A stretch of 64,000 nt of DNA, from positions 4,375,626 to 4,439,625 of the forward strand of contig BCIA01000002.1 in assembly GCA_001599815.1 (NCBI GenBank), written 5' to 3'. The notes under the pieces are model-generated. The model ran no database searches, was not told the origin of the DNA, and was given only the letters and a program-made list of their open reading frames with translations. Positions 51,376-62,984 of this stretch are shown here, piece after piece; the stretch's first letter is position 1, and every line of letters starts with the position of its first letter. The position numbers were made by a program, and so were the translations under genes. Source of the DNA: Furcasterigmium furcatum (lineage: Eukaryota; Ascomycota; Sordariomycetes; Glomerellales; Plectosphaerellaceae).

Positions 51376-53232
51376 TCACCTGTAGGGGAACATTTCCCAG
51401 AACCCAATCTCCATCTACCGTCTCTATTAGCCCGTGGTCCTGTCACCATATGAGGACAAAGACGAGGACAACTCACCTTGGTAGCATGGATGAAGATCTT
51501 CACCAGCCTCTCGATGCTGGTCGGGCTCTGCTCCGCGGCATGCCTCTCCAGCAGCTCCGACCCTGTCGTGACAGCCTGCACGTAGTCGTCCGCGACGTAG
51601 TTCTCGATCCAGGTCCAGTACTGGTTTCCCTCGCCGCGGACGCTCTTCGCGTCAGCGTGCAGCTGCTTGCCCACGGCTCCATAGCCCAGCAGACACGGCG
51701 CGAGGGCCATCTGAAGCCCGATCCAGTCTTCGCTCTGTCCAATATCCAGAACGTAGCGGGTGTATGCCGTGCAGGCCTGGTGCTCCTCCGTGGCCTCGAT
51801 CTCGGGGACGGAGATACCGAAGCCGGCGCAGTAGTTGATGTGGAGGGACATTTCGGTGGCGATGTGCTTGACGATGGTGGCTCCCTAAAACGTGTGTGAG
51901 GGGGTTTCCTCTCAAGAGAGATCACGGATGGCTTACCGCCGTAATGTCCTTGATGTTCTTGGCCTTGTATGATGCCAGTGCGTTTGCGCGGGCAAAGTGA
52001 ACCTGGATTCTGTCAGTTATGACACCAACTTCGACTTGGTCATCCCTTACCAGGTACAGATAATCTTGCACCAGGTAGCCCTTGAAGGATTCGAGGGGTA
52101 GTGTGCCGTTACCCATCCCCATGACGAACGGGTGGTACACGAACGTCTTCCAGACATCCTTGACGTCGGGCCTCTCAAGGAGGTAGTCGATGAAGCGGCC
52201 ACTGCGGGGTCTTAGCCATTATTCCAATCTTGCAGAGGTCGAGGGACTCACGGGGCAAAAGGCAGAGAGTAAGTCGAGTGGAAGTGACCCAGCGGGCCAT
52301 GGCCCTGGCCAAACCCGGGAGCCGCCCTGATCGATGCCTCGATGTACCTGATGGCCTTCTTGACGGCTTCAGGAACCTCAAGCCCGTTGGCCATGTTCGA
52401 AGCAATGGCAGCTGTATCATGTTAGTAGCAAACACTTAAACGCAGCGCAAGGGGCAACTCACAGGCCAGAGAGCACCCAGTTCCATGAGTGTTCTTCGAC
52501 TCCTGGTATGGGCTCTCAACCCTCACCACCACGTCCCCGGCACCAACCAACACATCCACCACGACCACCTTCTCCCCCTCCGTGACCTTATAGTTCTTGT
52601 CAAACGGCGAATGTCCGCCCTTGACAAGCACCCACTCGGGTCCCAACGACCTCGCCTCCCTCGCCAGTACCACTAAATCCTCCGCGCTTCTCACCTCGAC
52701 CGCCTCCCTCCCGGCCTCAGATAACAACATCCTCGCCTCGGGGATATTCGGCGTCAAAACAGTCGTCCTCGGCAACAGCCCTCCAAGCAGTTCCCTCACC
52801 GCCTCCTTCGGCAGCAGCGTCGCACCGGACGTGGCAACCATGACGGGGTCGACAACGACCTTGGGCAGGTTATGCCGCTCCACGGCCTCGGCAACCGTGC
52901 GAATCGTCTCCGCCGACGCCAGCATCCCCGTCTTGACGACATCGACGCCCACATCCCCCACGCAGAGATCGATCAGCTTCCCGAGGAACGGCGGCGGCAC
53001 ATGGTGCACGTCGTACACGCCCTTGGTGTCCTGGGCAGTCAGGGCCGTCGTGGCCGTCTGCGCGTAGCACCCGTGGGCGGCGATGACTTTCTGGTCTGCC
53101 TCGAGGCCGCTGCGCGCCGAGTTAGCTTGGGCTCCGTCGTCATAGACGTCCTGATAGATCACTCAAAGTCACTCACGCTCCGCCCGAGTTATCCGACCCA
53201 GCAATAACCAAGACTCTGCCCGGCTTCCCCAT
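51376..53232 (-). CDS. THI20: Bifunctional HMP/HMP-phosphate kinase and TenA-like protein (THI20 type)
   Basis: Seven exons: 53232-53177, 53109-52463, 52411-52252, 52201-52051, 52002-51937, 51884-51477 and 51414-51376, joining to 508 aa. The N-terminal half is a ThiD kinase: VLVIAGSDNSGGAGLEADQK, TALTAQDT, VDPVMVATSGATLL, LTPNIPEA and the catalytic-loop block NTHGTGCSLASAIASN. The C-terminal half is TenA/thiaminase II-like: HPFVMGMGNGTLPLESFKGYLVQDYLYL, ARANALASYKAKN, and ending KMEIGFWEMFPYR. The kinase makes HMP pyrophosphate for thiamin synthesis; the TenA part salvages pyrimidine from degraded thiamin. The final coding exon is only 39 bases. Fungal thiamin genes are often repressed by thiamin, but I see no TPP riboswitch here. 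Confidence 0.93.
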
Positions 53233-53769
53233 GTTTGCGAAAAATTACGGATGATCCAAATTCGAATGTAAAATGAAAACAAAACACCAAATCAGAGGTG
53301 CGAATAATGCCGTTGGGGTTTGTGTAGAAGAATTCTCTCATCCGCCGGGCGGGGACCGGCACCACCGGTTTCTGTCGGGCCTCCGGACTCGGCGGAGTGT
53401 GGAGACAGCGAGACGTCCTGTCTGCTCTTCTCAGCGCCCTGCATCGATCACATCGTAGGTGGTCAAATAATCACTGCTCACGAACACGCCATAAATCACG
53501 GGTATTTCGTTCTGCCAAATCACACGCTTGTTTGGGGCATTTTGCCCCTGACTCCTCTTCGCCAGAGTCCAAACCAGCATGGCCCCTGAATCAACCATAT
53601 CCTTCCCGAAGCCATCATCATATAGTACAGCAAACCTTCTCGCCATGCTTGCAGCCGAATGGCAGCTTAGACGACCTCCGTGGGGCGTCTGAGCCTCTTC
53701 TTAAAAAAATCCTCTTCCGTCCTCCACGTCTCCCCGCTTCATGGGTATAGTACAGGAAGAACAGCACCC
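53233..53769. other. Intergenic, THI20-type promoter and Rictor 3' end
   Basis: About 0.54 kb. Nothing else recognised; see the rejected riboswitch. Confidence 0.4.
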
Positions 53770-56700
53770 TTAAAACCGCCCAGCCCTACGGCCCTCCATG
53801 GAGCTCGCGGTACTGTTGGACACCCCACTGTTGGACCGCCCTTGCCGCGCTCCGAAATTCACGTTCAACGCGGAGGTGTTGGAAATACCCCTGTTCCTCG
53901 CCAGCCTCTCGTCATCTTCGTCTTCTGACGATGACGCCTCCTCGTTGCCGCTCTTCATTCGTGTGTCTTGTTCCAGGTCTGGCGGATCTGAGATGCTCCT
54001 GTGGCGGTCGACGCGATAGTCCATGCCATAGGCCGTGGTGCCGTTGTCCCAAGCTCCAAAGGGGTTGGCGGCGCCAGGCTTGGGGAGTAGATCTTGGGGA
54101 TCCGAGATGCTCCGTTGCCGTTCAGTGCGGACTTCGTCTCCCGAGGAGGATATGTTGCCATCTCTGTCGCCGTCTTCGTATCTTTCCTCTACATCTTCGT
54201 ACTCTTCTTCCTCGTTTGCGAACCTTTCTTGTGGTTTTGCGGTGTCGTCCTCTTCGTCCTCATCTTCATCTTCATCATCAAGATCCTCTTCAAACACAAT
54301 CTGTCGGAGCACTCGCTTGTCGAAGAGCTCGATAACCATGCGTCGGATGGGTAGTCGATAATGATTGTATTCGAACATGGCCATGACCTTCTTGAAAAGC
54401 CTGGGATCTCGGAAACCGGGCGCCTTGCGGTGTCTGATCTCCTTGAGCTCAGTCATGGCGCGCTTAAACAGAATCATGTTGCCCAAATCGACGATGAGCT
54501 CCAGGATGCGCGCATTGACGGCGACCTCGTCCTGTGCTGGTGGTAGCTCTTCCCTCTCCAATGGAGGGCGGGCGGCTGAAGCCGGAGGAGGAGTCAGGAT
54601 GGTCTTCTGACTCTCCGGCAGCTGTATGGCTGGCGTCATGGTGTGCGTCCAGGGCTTGAACGAGAAGAATTTGGACAGATCATTCGGGATGCAGAAGCCG
54701 ATCGAGTTGCCCCTGTGGTTCAAGTTGGAGTCCCAGCCGCACTCGGACAGAATCTCGAGTCCGTGGATGGACCGGGAAATGAGACCCAAGACGAAGAATG
54801 CGGTGCCTCTCATGCTCATGACCTTGTGTTCCTGCGCGATCTGGACGATATTTTCGACAACGTTGCAGGACTCGAGGAAAGGGGCGCCGGGCTCCATGGA
54901 ACCCACGTTGCCGACAGCCCACATAGAGGCTTTGACTCGCAGCATGAGCTCAGGGTCCGTCGACTGCATGCCGTAATCCTGAATGGTGTTGGCGAATTCG
55001 GCAAAGTGACCCTTGTCGCTGAGGAGTTTGCAGCCTTCTTTCGTCCGGGCCAGTTCTCTATAAAAGTGCGGCGGAATGTGGCTTTCGTGTTCCATGCCCT
55101 CGGCATGTGCTTCGTCAACGATGCTGAGTCGTCCTTGTTGGGCTTCAAGGAGGTTGTCGGAGAAAGCCTTGGCCAGACTCGTCTCTATCAAGTCGACGTA
55201 GGAGTCGTTCTTCCCGAGGAACCAATCGTCCATCTCGTTGCTAATGTAGTCGAGGCCGTCTAGGTAATGATAGCCGCTAGAGGACGACAGGAAGCGAAGG
55301 AGAAGGGGAGCGCTCAGCTCGCCCAGGTGGTCCATGGTGGGTCGGCACTGCACCACGTACTCGAGGTATGCCTTCTTATTGCACGCCTTTTCGAGGATCT
55401 TGACGGCCGTCCGGCAAACTTCGACGTCAGGGTCGTACAGCTGGTCGACAAGCTTGCGGATGGCCCACTTCCAGGCGACCTTGTCGTGGTGCCGTACGTG
55501 CTCTTTGAACGGTCTCGTGGCGTACTTTCGCAGAACCTTGGTGGCGGTAATGCGAATGTCGCGCGTCCCGGACGTGAGTGCCTGCTCTATCAGCACTCGC
55601 GGATGACCAGGTACGGTATAGTCGAAGTTGTTCAGAAGCAGCTTGATCAGGTCGGGCCGCTGCTTGTGGGACAGGATGTGGTACATCATGTTGAACATCC
55701 TCCACCGCTGGAGCAGTTCGAGCCCCTTGGGGTCGCTGCTGAGGACGCCCATCATGGGGAAGTACCCGGCGCAGAGGGTGGTCTGCAACCGGCCAGGGGC
55801 GAACATGGGGTCAGAGGACGTCAATCCACTGCTCTGTGAAGGTGTCAGCGAGAACTATGCCGCGGCTCGGAAAGTGAAACCCACCGGATCGCACTGCGCG
55901 AGACATTCCGCCAGCTGCCTCAACAGCTTGCTGTCTTGCAGAAACTTGACCCCTTCCACCGACTGCAACAAGGTGTGCATCAAGGCACAGCCAACTCGGA
56001 TGTACTTTTGAGTGTTCTTAGTGCTCGTGAGGTCCGAGAAGCGGTTCTTGAAGGGCCTGTAGAAGCTCATGATCCTGTTCATAAACTTGGATACTCTGAT
56101 TGTCTCGTCGAGGCGCTTGCCGTTTTGGAGGGGGCCATCGATCATCTTGAGGATCGTGTCCCAATTCCACTTTAGGTAGTTGGAGCTGTTGAGAACGTTC
56201 GATTCGACCAACAGTTGCCGGAAGACCCCGTCAGGGATGACACCTCCAGGGTTGCTTTTGATTTGCTCGTCGCCCATTATCGTCAGGTTGTCTGAGCTCA
56301 TGGAAGCCAAGCTCTCGACATCTGCAGTCCTGTACAGAGTCTTGCTGACCGAGCTGATCTGGTAGACGATGCCGGAGGATATGAACCTATCATCATCCTT
56401 GAACTTGGTAGCGGCGGCGAACAGTTCTGGTAGCAAGGGCAGCTCCGTGCTCCAAGATTCGGGCAACAGCTTGCTGGCAAGTTTTAAGACCTCGCCGATT
56501 AAAAGACAAGTCTTCCTCACCAACTGTGGCTCACTGTCTTTGGCAACATGTAGCAAATTTGGCAAGAGATCCGCCTTGACGAAGATGGCCAATAGTAATG
56601 CCGTATAGTGGTCGACGAAGTTGAGCTCCTCGATGCTGTCCTCGTCGTCCTGGGCGTCGATAGCAGAAGACGACGACGAGATTGCGGTGGATATCGACTT

Positions 56701-58302
56701 AAGACTAGCCACTCTCCCATATGTCGTGAGCCGCCGGCCGGCCAGGAAAGATGACGCCCATGACGGCGGTTTGATGCGGAGGAGGACGAACATCAGATCA
56801 ACCACCGTCTCCCTGATCGCCATGTGTGGGATGACCATACTCCTGAGAAGGGACTTAATAGCCCGGAAATCATGCATGGAGAGCACCATGAGTCCAGACC
56901 AGCTCTTCAGGACCTTGGCGATGGCTTTCGAGTTCTGTTTGAGGAGGGTCTCGGAGGTTGTCGATATGTCCGTAAAGGCTGTGAAGAGCACTTCGAGATC
57001 ATATCCAGAGCGGAGGAATTTCCGACGGTCAGGACTGTCGAGGAGGAACATGATGGATGTCGCCAGGGTCTCGGGCGACTTGTAGCTCCCTTCGATGAGT
57101 GCTTCGGAGAGAGGGGCCAGCGTGCCGGATGCGACAGCCAGCGCCGGGTCGCGAAGTAGGATTTCGGCCAGCGTCTCGAGGCACATGGACCGGAGACGGT
57201 CTTCGACTTGACCAGCAACAGCAGCAACGGCCCTGACGACGGCCCGTGAGATTTCCTTGACTCCGCCCTTGACGTCGAGAAAGGCTCGCACAAGCTTGAG
57301 GGCCTGTTCTCGCTCAAGATCGGCCTTGCGGTCCTTGATCAACGATGTTGTCACGAGATAGTCCGTATTGAGCTCACGGATCTTCTTCAAGGACGAGACA
57401 TCAGAGACAGCATAGCGGACCATGCGGTAGCCAGCGGCCACGACTTCTCGCGCCTCGCTGCAGAGCATGACCTGCATCCGGAGGCCAAACACCGGCCAGA
57501 CCAGGTCATACTTGAGGGTAGGATGCCTCCTCAGCAGGTCGACCAAGGTATTGCCTCTGCTGACGTAGTACTCGGGCCCCAGGCCCTCCACTTCGAGAGC
57601 CTGCAGGATCTCGGTCAGTGCGAACGTTGGTGATTGTTCCACGACCTCCTCGAGATCAGAGCCCGCGCCGCTTCGGGACGCGCTGTGTGGTGAGCGGAGA
57701 CCACTGGTGTTGAAGACAGGTTCCGTGGTTCGTGAACGGGTTGGAGTTGTGGGCGCGACCTTGATCTTCTGCGCCTCGGCGATCTTGTTGCGCAGCTCCT
57801 TGATCTTGTAGTTTGAAGTGTTGAGCTCTGCCTCGACTCTTGCTCTTTGCTCCTTGGTCTGCTTGGCCTTCTTACTATTCAGGGCCTCGAGCATGTTCTC
57901 GCTGCCCTCCTTGATTTTCATCTCGCGGTTCAGCTGATCCCTCAGAGCATTGAGTGTCTGTTCCGCCGCGGAAGCCTCGACCTGCTCGACCCGGTCGTTG
58001 GCGTACAGGTCCACGCGAGAACCTGCCCGGGAAGAGGTCATCTGGCTGCGCAGCTCGGAGCTGAAGCTGCCGGGGGCGATGGAGGGGTTGAGGGAGGAGC
58101 CTCGGGGCGCAAAGGTGACGGTGGCGACAGAGCCGGCGACGCTCCTGGGCCCGTTGCCGCCAGGGGCGCCGGACCCCGGGGGCTGAAGGTTTCCGCTGAC
58201 ATCGCGGTCGAGGCTGGGGCGGGAGGTGTTGACCGAGGAGGGAGGTTGCGGCTGCTGGGGAGGGAAACCCTTCTCCCGCGGCGTCTGAGAGGCGCCAAGC
58301 AT
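53770..58302 (-). CDS. TORC2 subunit Rictor (Ste16/Tsc11/Ste20 family)
   Basis: Two exons, 58302-55885 and 55833-53770, joined by a 51-base intron to 1493 aa. Residues 1-90 are disordered. A coiled HR1-like region lies at about 95-170 (LNALRDQLNREMKIKEGSENMLEALNSKK... with regular Lys/Glu heptads). The Rictor N-terminal armadillo block begins near 215 (TFALTEILQALEVEGLGPEYY) and runs through SLKSISTAIS. The middle block has ILKMIDGPLQNGKRLDETIRVSKFMNRIMSFYRPF. The second exon carries GYFPMMGVLSSDPKGLELL, RGTAFFVLGLISRSIHGLEIL and a final acidic and Ser/Arg-rich tail. Rictor scaffolds TORC2, which phosphorylates AGC kinases to control actin, membrane and sphingolipid growth. All main blocks are present, so it appears complete. 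Confidence 0.92.
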
Positions 58303-60262
58303 GCCGGATGAACCGCTCTAGGGCTTCCACAGCTTCTTGCCTTGCTCCCGAGTGTACTGTTTCAGCGATGGCATTCGGACAATGGTGGGGTAGACTCGGG
58401 TCGGGGTGTTTGTCGATGTGTGTGTCGAGAGGGGGCGCGCAGATGCGATGATGGCGATGGCGATGGCAGTTGGACAGTATACCAAAATGTGCCGATCGAG
58501 ATGAAATTGGATGTTGGTCTTGGAGAGACTGTCGCTTCCAATACTGGGATCGTGAGAGGTCGGGTCAAGTTGGAAGACGATGGAGTCGGATATCGAGATT
58601 CATGCTCGACAGCCCAGATTCGAAGGAGGGAAGGGGGATCGATTGACCAGAAGCCTGAGAGGCCCGCGGGCGCATAAACGGGAAGATTGATGGGCAGTAT
58701 CACAGATACGAAAACCCTTTGGAGGTGTTGAGGTTGCGATAGTGACTTGGCGCACAGGGCAAGGATTGGATGTCACAGTGTCTTGCTGGCTGGATGGATT
58801 GTCTGGGGGCAGTGTTGGCTGGCTGGGACTCGAGGGAAACGGACCCCACACTTGTTGGTGCTGGCCTCGGTGAGAGGTGGTCCGTGGCGCTCACCGAGAC
58901 AGGGGCGTCCGGTGTGAATGGTCCGTGCACGGTGAACATGCCGCTGTGTTAGGGACGGCAGACATCATGGGGATGTTAGACAAGTCCTGGTAAATCAAGA
59001 GGATAAGGAATTCTCACTCAGATGAGCAGAAGTATTTAAGAAGTCATTATTTAAGGGACTGGGTTCCGGGCGCAAAATCCTGAGTTGACTTGGTTGTTGG
59101 AATTGATCTGTGTTGCAAAGAAAACTGCCGCTCAACAGCTCGCACTTGTAACTCAAAAGAGTCTCGCTTTGGCGAAGTACTTCATGGTATTAGCATTAAT
59201 AGGTGATACGGAAGTCCTGAAATATTTCTTCCCAGTTACCAGAAAATCAATAGTAACTGTAATGTCTCAGCAAGGGGACTCCATTTTGTATTGGATGCTT
59301 CTATTCGAATTGACGTGGGACACTCTCATCTCCAGAGCCAGTACATAGCTTGCCGAGACAGTGAATCATGTTTCTTCTTACATACCCAGCATCAGGTCTC
59401 CAATTCGAATCATGTCCTGCGTTTTCATGACATGGACAATGCACACTTCTTGAGTCGGACACCGCCGAGAGTATACGCCAAGGCCGTGTTCTCCTCCGAA
59501 CCGTACAACCCGGAATCGTCCTCTGAAGCCTCAAAATCGTCAGATATAATCCCCTCTCCGGCTTCCTCTCTCCATCACGGCCCCGCCAAATATATCATCC
59601 CTGGGCCGGAGAAGCAGAAAAATGGCACAATGGCGGGGGCGCCCCCTGCGCTTCTCCTCGGCCGAAGTCGTCCTGACGCGCGGGACCCGACGACAGGTCG
59701 CGCCCGCAGCTGCTCGCAGCGGCTTAGGGACATCGGCGGGCTCCGGCGCGGGCGGCGCTAGAGGTGAGGCCACCGCCCTCGGGACCCTATCTTTCGGCCG
59801 CCCAAGACGCAATTCCGGCGCGCTGATTGGCCTCGCGCCCGCTGCTCGTGCGACCTTTTTGGGATTTTGGGGGCCCAGGGCAGATTGGCGCCCCCGATTG
59901 CCTGGAGCTTTATCGAGACGGACTTCACCTGCCATGAGGAGGGGCTCTCCGGCCGCTGATCCTATTTATGACCCGAGCTCCCCGCTCTGCACTGGTGATG
60001 ACCTCGAGACTCCGTGACAACCTGCAATCACTGCCTAGATTTCAAGCATTGTGCTGATCTTGCCTCCAGACGCCCGGATTGCCCCTCCTCGAGCTTCCCC
60101 TCGTCATTTCAGAGCTGTCCAAGTTGCCCCTCATCATCACCCCTCCATCCTCTTCTCACGACACCCAGACCAGACACGGCCTGTCCGACTGCTAAAGCGA
60201 GCCCTCTTACTTCAATTCGATTGTTCAGTTTTCTGTGATACCCCCTACAACAAATCTTCAAC
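58303..60262. promoter_or_regulatory. Divergent promoter region of Rictor and urate oxidase
   Basis: About 2 kb between two outward-facing starts. Near the urate oxidase side, CTATCT at 59787-59792 is AGATAG on the minus strand, a GATA-factor (AreA-type) site. TCGG-N6-CCGG at 59733-59746 differs by one base from the UaY consensus TCGG-N6-CCGA. Both are what a purine-catabolism gene would carry, but short motifs occur by chance. A 0.4 kb very GC-rich stretch lies at 59620-60020. No gene is supported. Confidence 0.35.
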
Positions 60263-61150
60263 ATGCCTTCTATCGCCTCCGCCCGCTATGGCAAGGACAA
60301 CGTCCACGTCTTCAAGGTCGACCGCGACGGCGCCAAGCAGACCGTCACGGAGATGACCGTCTGCTGCCTCCTCGAGGGCGCCATCGACACCTCCTACACC
60401 ATCGCCGACAACTCCGTCGTCGTCGCCACCGACTCGATCAAGAACACAATCTACATCAAGGCCAAGGAGCACCCCGTAAACCCCCCGGAGCTCTTCGCCG
60501 CCACCCTCGGCTCTCACTTCCTCGACACCTACGCTCACATCTCTGCCGCCAACATCACGATCGTCGTCAACCGCTGGTCCCGCCTCGACGTCGACGGCAA
60601 GCCCCATCCCCACTCCTTCATCCGCGACGGCGAGGAGCTGCGCGCCGTCGACGCCCGCGTCTCCCGCGACGCCGGCATCGCCATCACCTCCGGCATCCAG
60701 AAGCTCACCGTCCTAAAGTCCACCGGCTCCGCCTTCCACGGCTTCGTCCGCGACGAGTACACCACCCTCCCCGAGACCTGGGACCGCATCTTCTCCACCG
60801 ACGTCTCCGCCTCCTGGACCTGGCCCGTCTACCCCGACCTGCCCGCCGCCGCCGGGGACGCCGCCAAGTTCAACCCCGCCTGGGACGCCGCCCGCGCCAT
60901 CACCCTCAAGACCTTCGCCGAGGACGAGAGCGCCAGCGTCCAGAACACAATGTACAAGATGTGCGAGCAGATCCTCGACGCCGTCCCCGAGCTCTCCTCC
61001 GTCGGCTACGAGCTGCCCAACAAGCACTACTTCGAGGTCGACCTGAGCTGGCACAAGGGCCTGAAGAACACCGGCAAGGACGCCGAGGTCTACATCCCCC
61101 AGCACGGCATGCCTAACGGCCTCATTAAGGTCGAGGTCGCCCGGTCGTAG
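60263..61150 (+). CDS. uaZ: Urate oxidase (uricase)
   Basis: Single exon, 295 aa. It starts MPSIASARYGKDNVHVFKV and contains the three catalytic residues known from the Aspergillus enzyme: Lys in RYGKDN (residue 11), Thr in VVATDSIKNTIY (56) and His in YIPQHGMPN (281). Signatures LKSTGSAFHGFVRDEYTTLPE and ITSGIQKLTVLKS are also present. It oxidises urate to 5-hydroxyisourate with O2, the first step of urate use as nitrogen source, normally in peroxisomes. The C-terminus is VARS, not the usual SKL-type PTS1, so peroxisome import by the normal signal is not expected. Codon use is strongly C-ending, as for a well-expressed gene. Confidence 0.96.
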   Translation: MPSIASARYGKDNVHVFKVDRDGAKQTVTEMTVCCLLEGAIDTSYTIADNSVVVATDSIKNTIYIKAKEHPVNPPELFAATLGSHFLDTYAHISAANITIVVNRWSRLDVDGKPHPHSFIRDGEELRAVDARVSRDAGIAITSGIQKLTVLKSTGSAFHGFVRDEYTTLPETWDRIFSTDVSASWTWPVYPDLPAAAGDAAKFNPAWDAARAITLKTFAEDESASVQNTMYKMCEQILDAVPELSSVGYELPNKHYFEVDLSWHKGLKNTGKDAEVYIPQHGMPNGLIKVEVARS

Positions 61151-61889
61151 ATGCTGTGGCGCGAGAGGCGAGTGAGTGTCTGTCTGTCTGTCGTGGGATT
61201 TACCAGGGGGGCTCGGCAACATCTGCTGTAGACCTGTGAGCGCTGCATTTTACCGGCGTATTTTTGTAGTTTCTAGAACACGCGGGTAGTCCTATTAATG
61301 AAATCTAATGACCATACCGTTTCGCCCGTAGGCTTGATATTCGCGAGTGCCTAGGAATCTGCCAGTGTTAAACGTCCCAAGTCACATTTGCCGCCCGCAG
61401 GCGCCTCACTCGGCCAGTTCTCAGGGACAGGCCGAGGGGACAGAAGGCATCGCAATGTAGAACCAAGCCACACGTAAGGGGGAATTTGATGAGCATTTTT
61501 CCTCTTTAGACTCCGGGTTGATGAAAAAATAGTGTCCATTGATTGACCATGCCTGCCTTTGCCAGCCGGACCAAAAAAACACACAACACCCCATGCCATG
61601 AACGGTGGAGGGTGGTTCCCCCCGTTCCCGAATCCGAACCAAGGGTCTCTTTCCTCTCCTTTCGTCCGTTTTCGCAGCCCGTCCGCGGGGGAGGGGGGTG
61701 GAAGGGTCGTCGGCCCGTTCTCATTCGTCTCGTTTCGCTCGATGCAGATTCCGTGGTCCTCCTCCTCCTCCCACTGTCCGTCCCGGTCCCTATCCTCGCA
61801 TGGCAAAAAGGGACGCGGCTGCTGCTGCCAGTGGCAGCGCCCGCAGCCGCCACCACACCACGACGGCTTCCCAGCCGCGCACGGCGGAT
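61151..61889. other. Convergent intergenic region
   Basis: About 0.74 kb between facing 3' ends of urate oxidase and uS9. It begins with a short TGTC repeat near 61180. No gene supported. Confidence 0.4.
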
Positions 61890-62592
61890 TTAACGGTAGG
61901 ACTTCTGGAAGCGGGCACGGGCACCGGGACCGCCGAACTTCTTGGGCTCGCACCGGCGGTTGTCGGCGACGAGGAGGGTGCGGTCGTAGCTGACGAGGGC
62001 CTGCTTGAGCATGTTCTTGGAGTGCTCGTCGACGAACTTCTGGTAGTAGGCGATCAGGGACTTGGCGATGGCCTGGCGGATGGCGTAGATCTGGGAAGTG
62101 TGGCCACCACCGGAGACGCGGACGCGGATGTCGACATCGGCGAACTTGTCGAGGCCAAGGATGAGGAGAGGCTCGTAGACCTGTGGGCGGAAAGAGTTAG
62201 TCAATCGGTTCCTAACGGTCGTGGCGATGCTGTGTATGGGCGGTTGTGGCCCTCGCGGGGGGGAGGTTCCGTCGCGTTGATGATCCCCACGCCGGGGTCT
62301 CGAGGGTATGCCGTACCTTGAAGCGCAGGATCTCGGGCTGAACGAGGTACAGAGGCTTGCCGTTGACCTTGACAAGACCCTTACCGGCCTGTGAAAATTC
62401 CTCCGTCAGCAAAACAGTTCCTCATCCCTCGTCACTCGACCGCCGCATCGTGATGTCCTGCCATCATCCCAGTTCCCCCTCTTGCCGGCGTCCTTTCTCG
62501 TATGGATTATCGGGTTGGCGAACCTTGCACTGGGCGACAGCAGTGGCCGTCTTCTTCTTGCCGAAGCACTGAACAGACTGGGTGGACGACAT
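61890..62592 (-). CDS. RPS16: 40S ribosomal protein uS9 (S16)
   Basis: Three exons: 62592-62524, 62388-62317 and 62180-61890, giving 143 aa, the family length. It starts [23 protein letters not shown], continues [24 protein letters not shown] and [13 protein letters not shown], and has [21 protein letters not shown]. It ends with the invariant basic tail [17 protein letters not shown], which reaches the P-site tRNA. The first intron uses an unusual GTTCGC donor; the second has GTACGG. It is divergent from Vps22 with 392 bases between starts. Confidence 0.96.
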
Positions 62593-62984
62593 GGTTGCTG
62601 CGGTCTGGTGTTGCGGTGGTGAAGTTCGCAATTCGTTGGGCGAGCGAGATGGGCTTGTCGTTGCGGGCTGGCTCGAATTTTTTTGCAACAGCGAGTTGTG
62701 CGCTTCGATGGGGCTTCGGGTAGCGTGCTAGGCGGGAGAGCCGAAGAATCGCCGGGTCCACGTGATCCTGAATTGGACCTGAAGTGAAGGTGGACTCGGA
62801 GTGGGGCGCTGTTTCAAGGTCACGCTGATAAGATAAGAAGCTCCAAGCCAGGGCAGTGACACAACCGGCACTGGCTTGCGCCCCTCCTCTCTACCAGAGG
62901 GTGTGGATGTCACATCTCAATTCTACAGACCATCCTCATCTTTAACGACCTTGTCGTTACCTTGACCCTCCCTACTCTGCAGCC
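62593..62984. promoter_or_regulatory. Divergent promoter, uS9 / Vps22
   Basis: 392 bases between two ATGs of opposite strands. It contains CTGATAAGATAAGAA (62822-62836), two adjacent GATAAG sites, and no gene. It should serve both genes. Confidence 0.5.

Noticed and set aside
53233..53769. TPP riboswitch upstream of the THI20-type gene
   Set aside because: A CTGAGA hexamer occurs on the minus strand near 53428-53433, but the partner half of the aptamer (CTGATC...AATGCC...AAGGGA-like) is not seen in the following 100 bases.
59622..60017. 131-aa GC-rich open frame upstream of urate oxidase
   Set aside because: Arg/Gly/Ala-rich composition typical of a GC-rich promoter; frames are open on both strands here, and no domain is visible.
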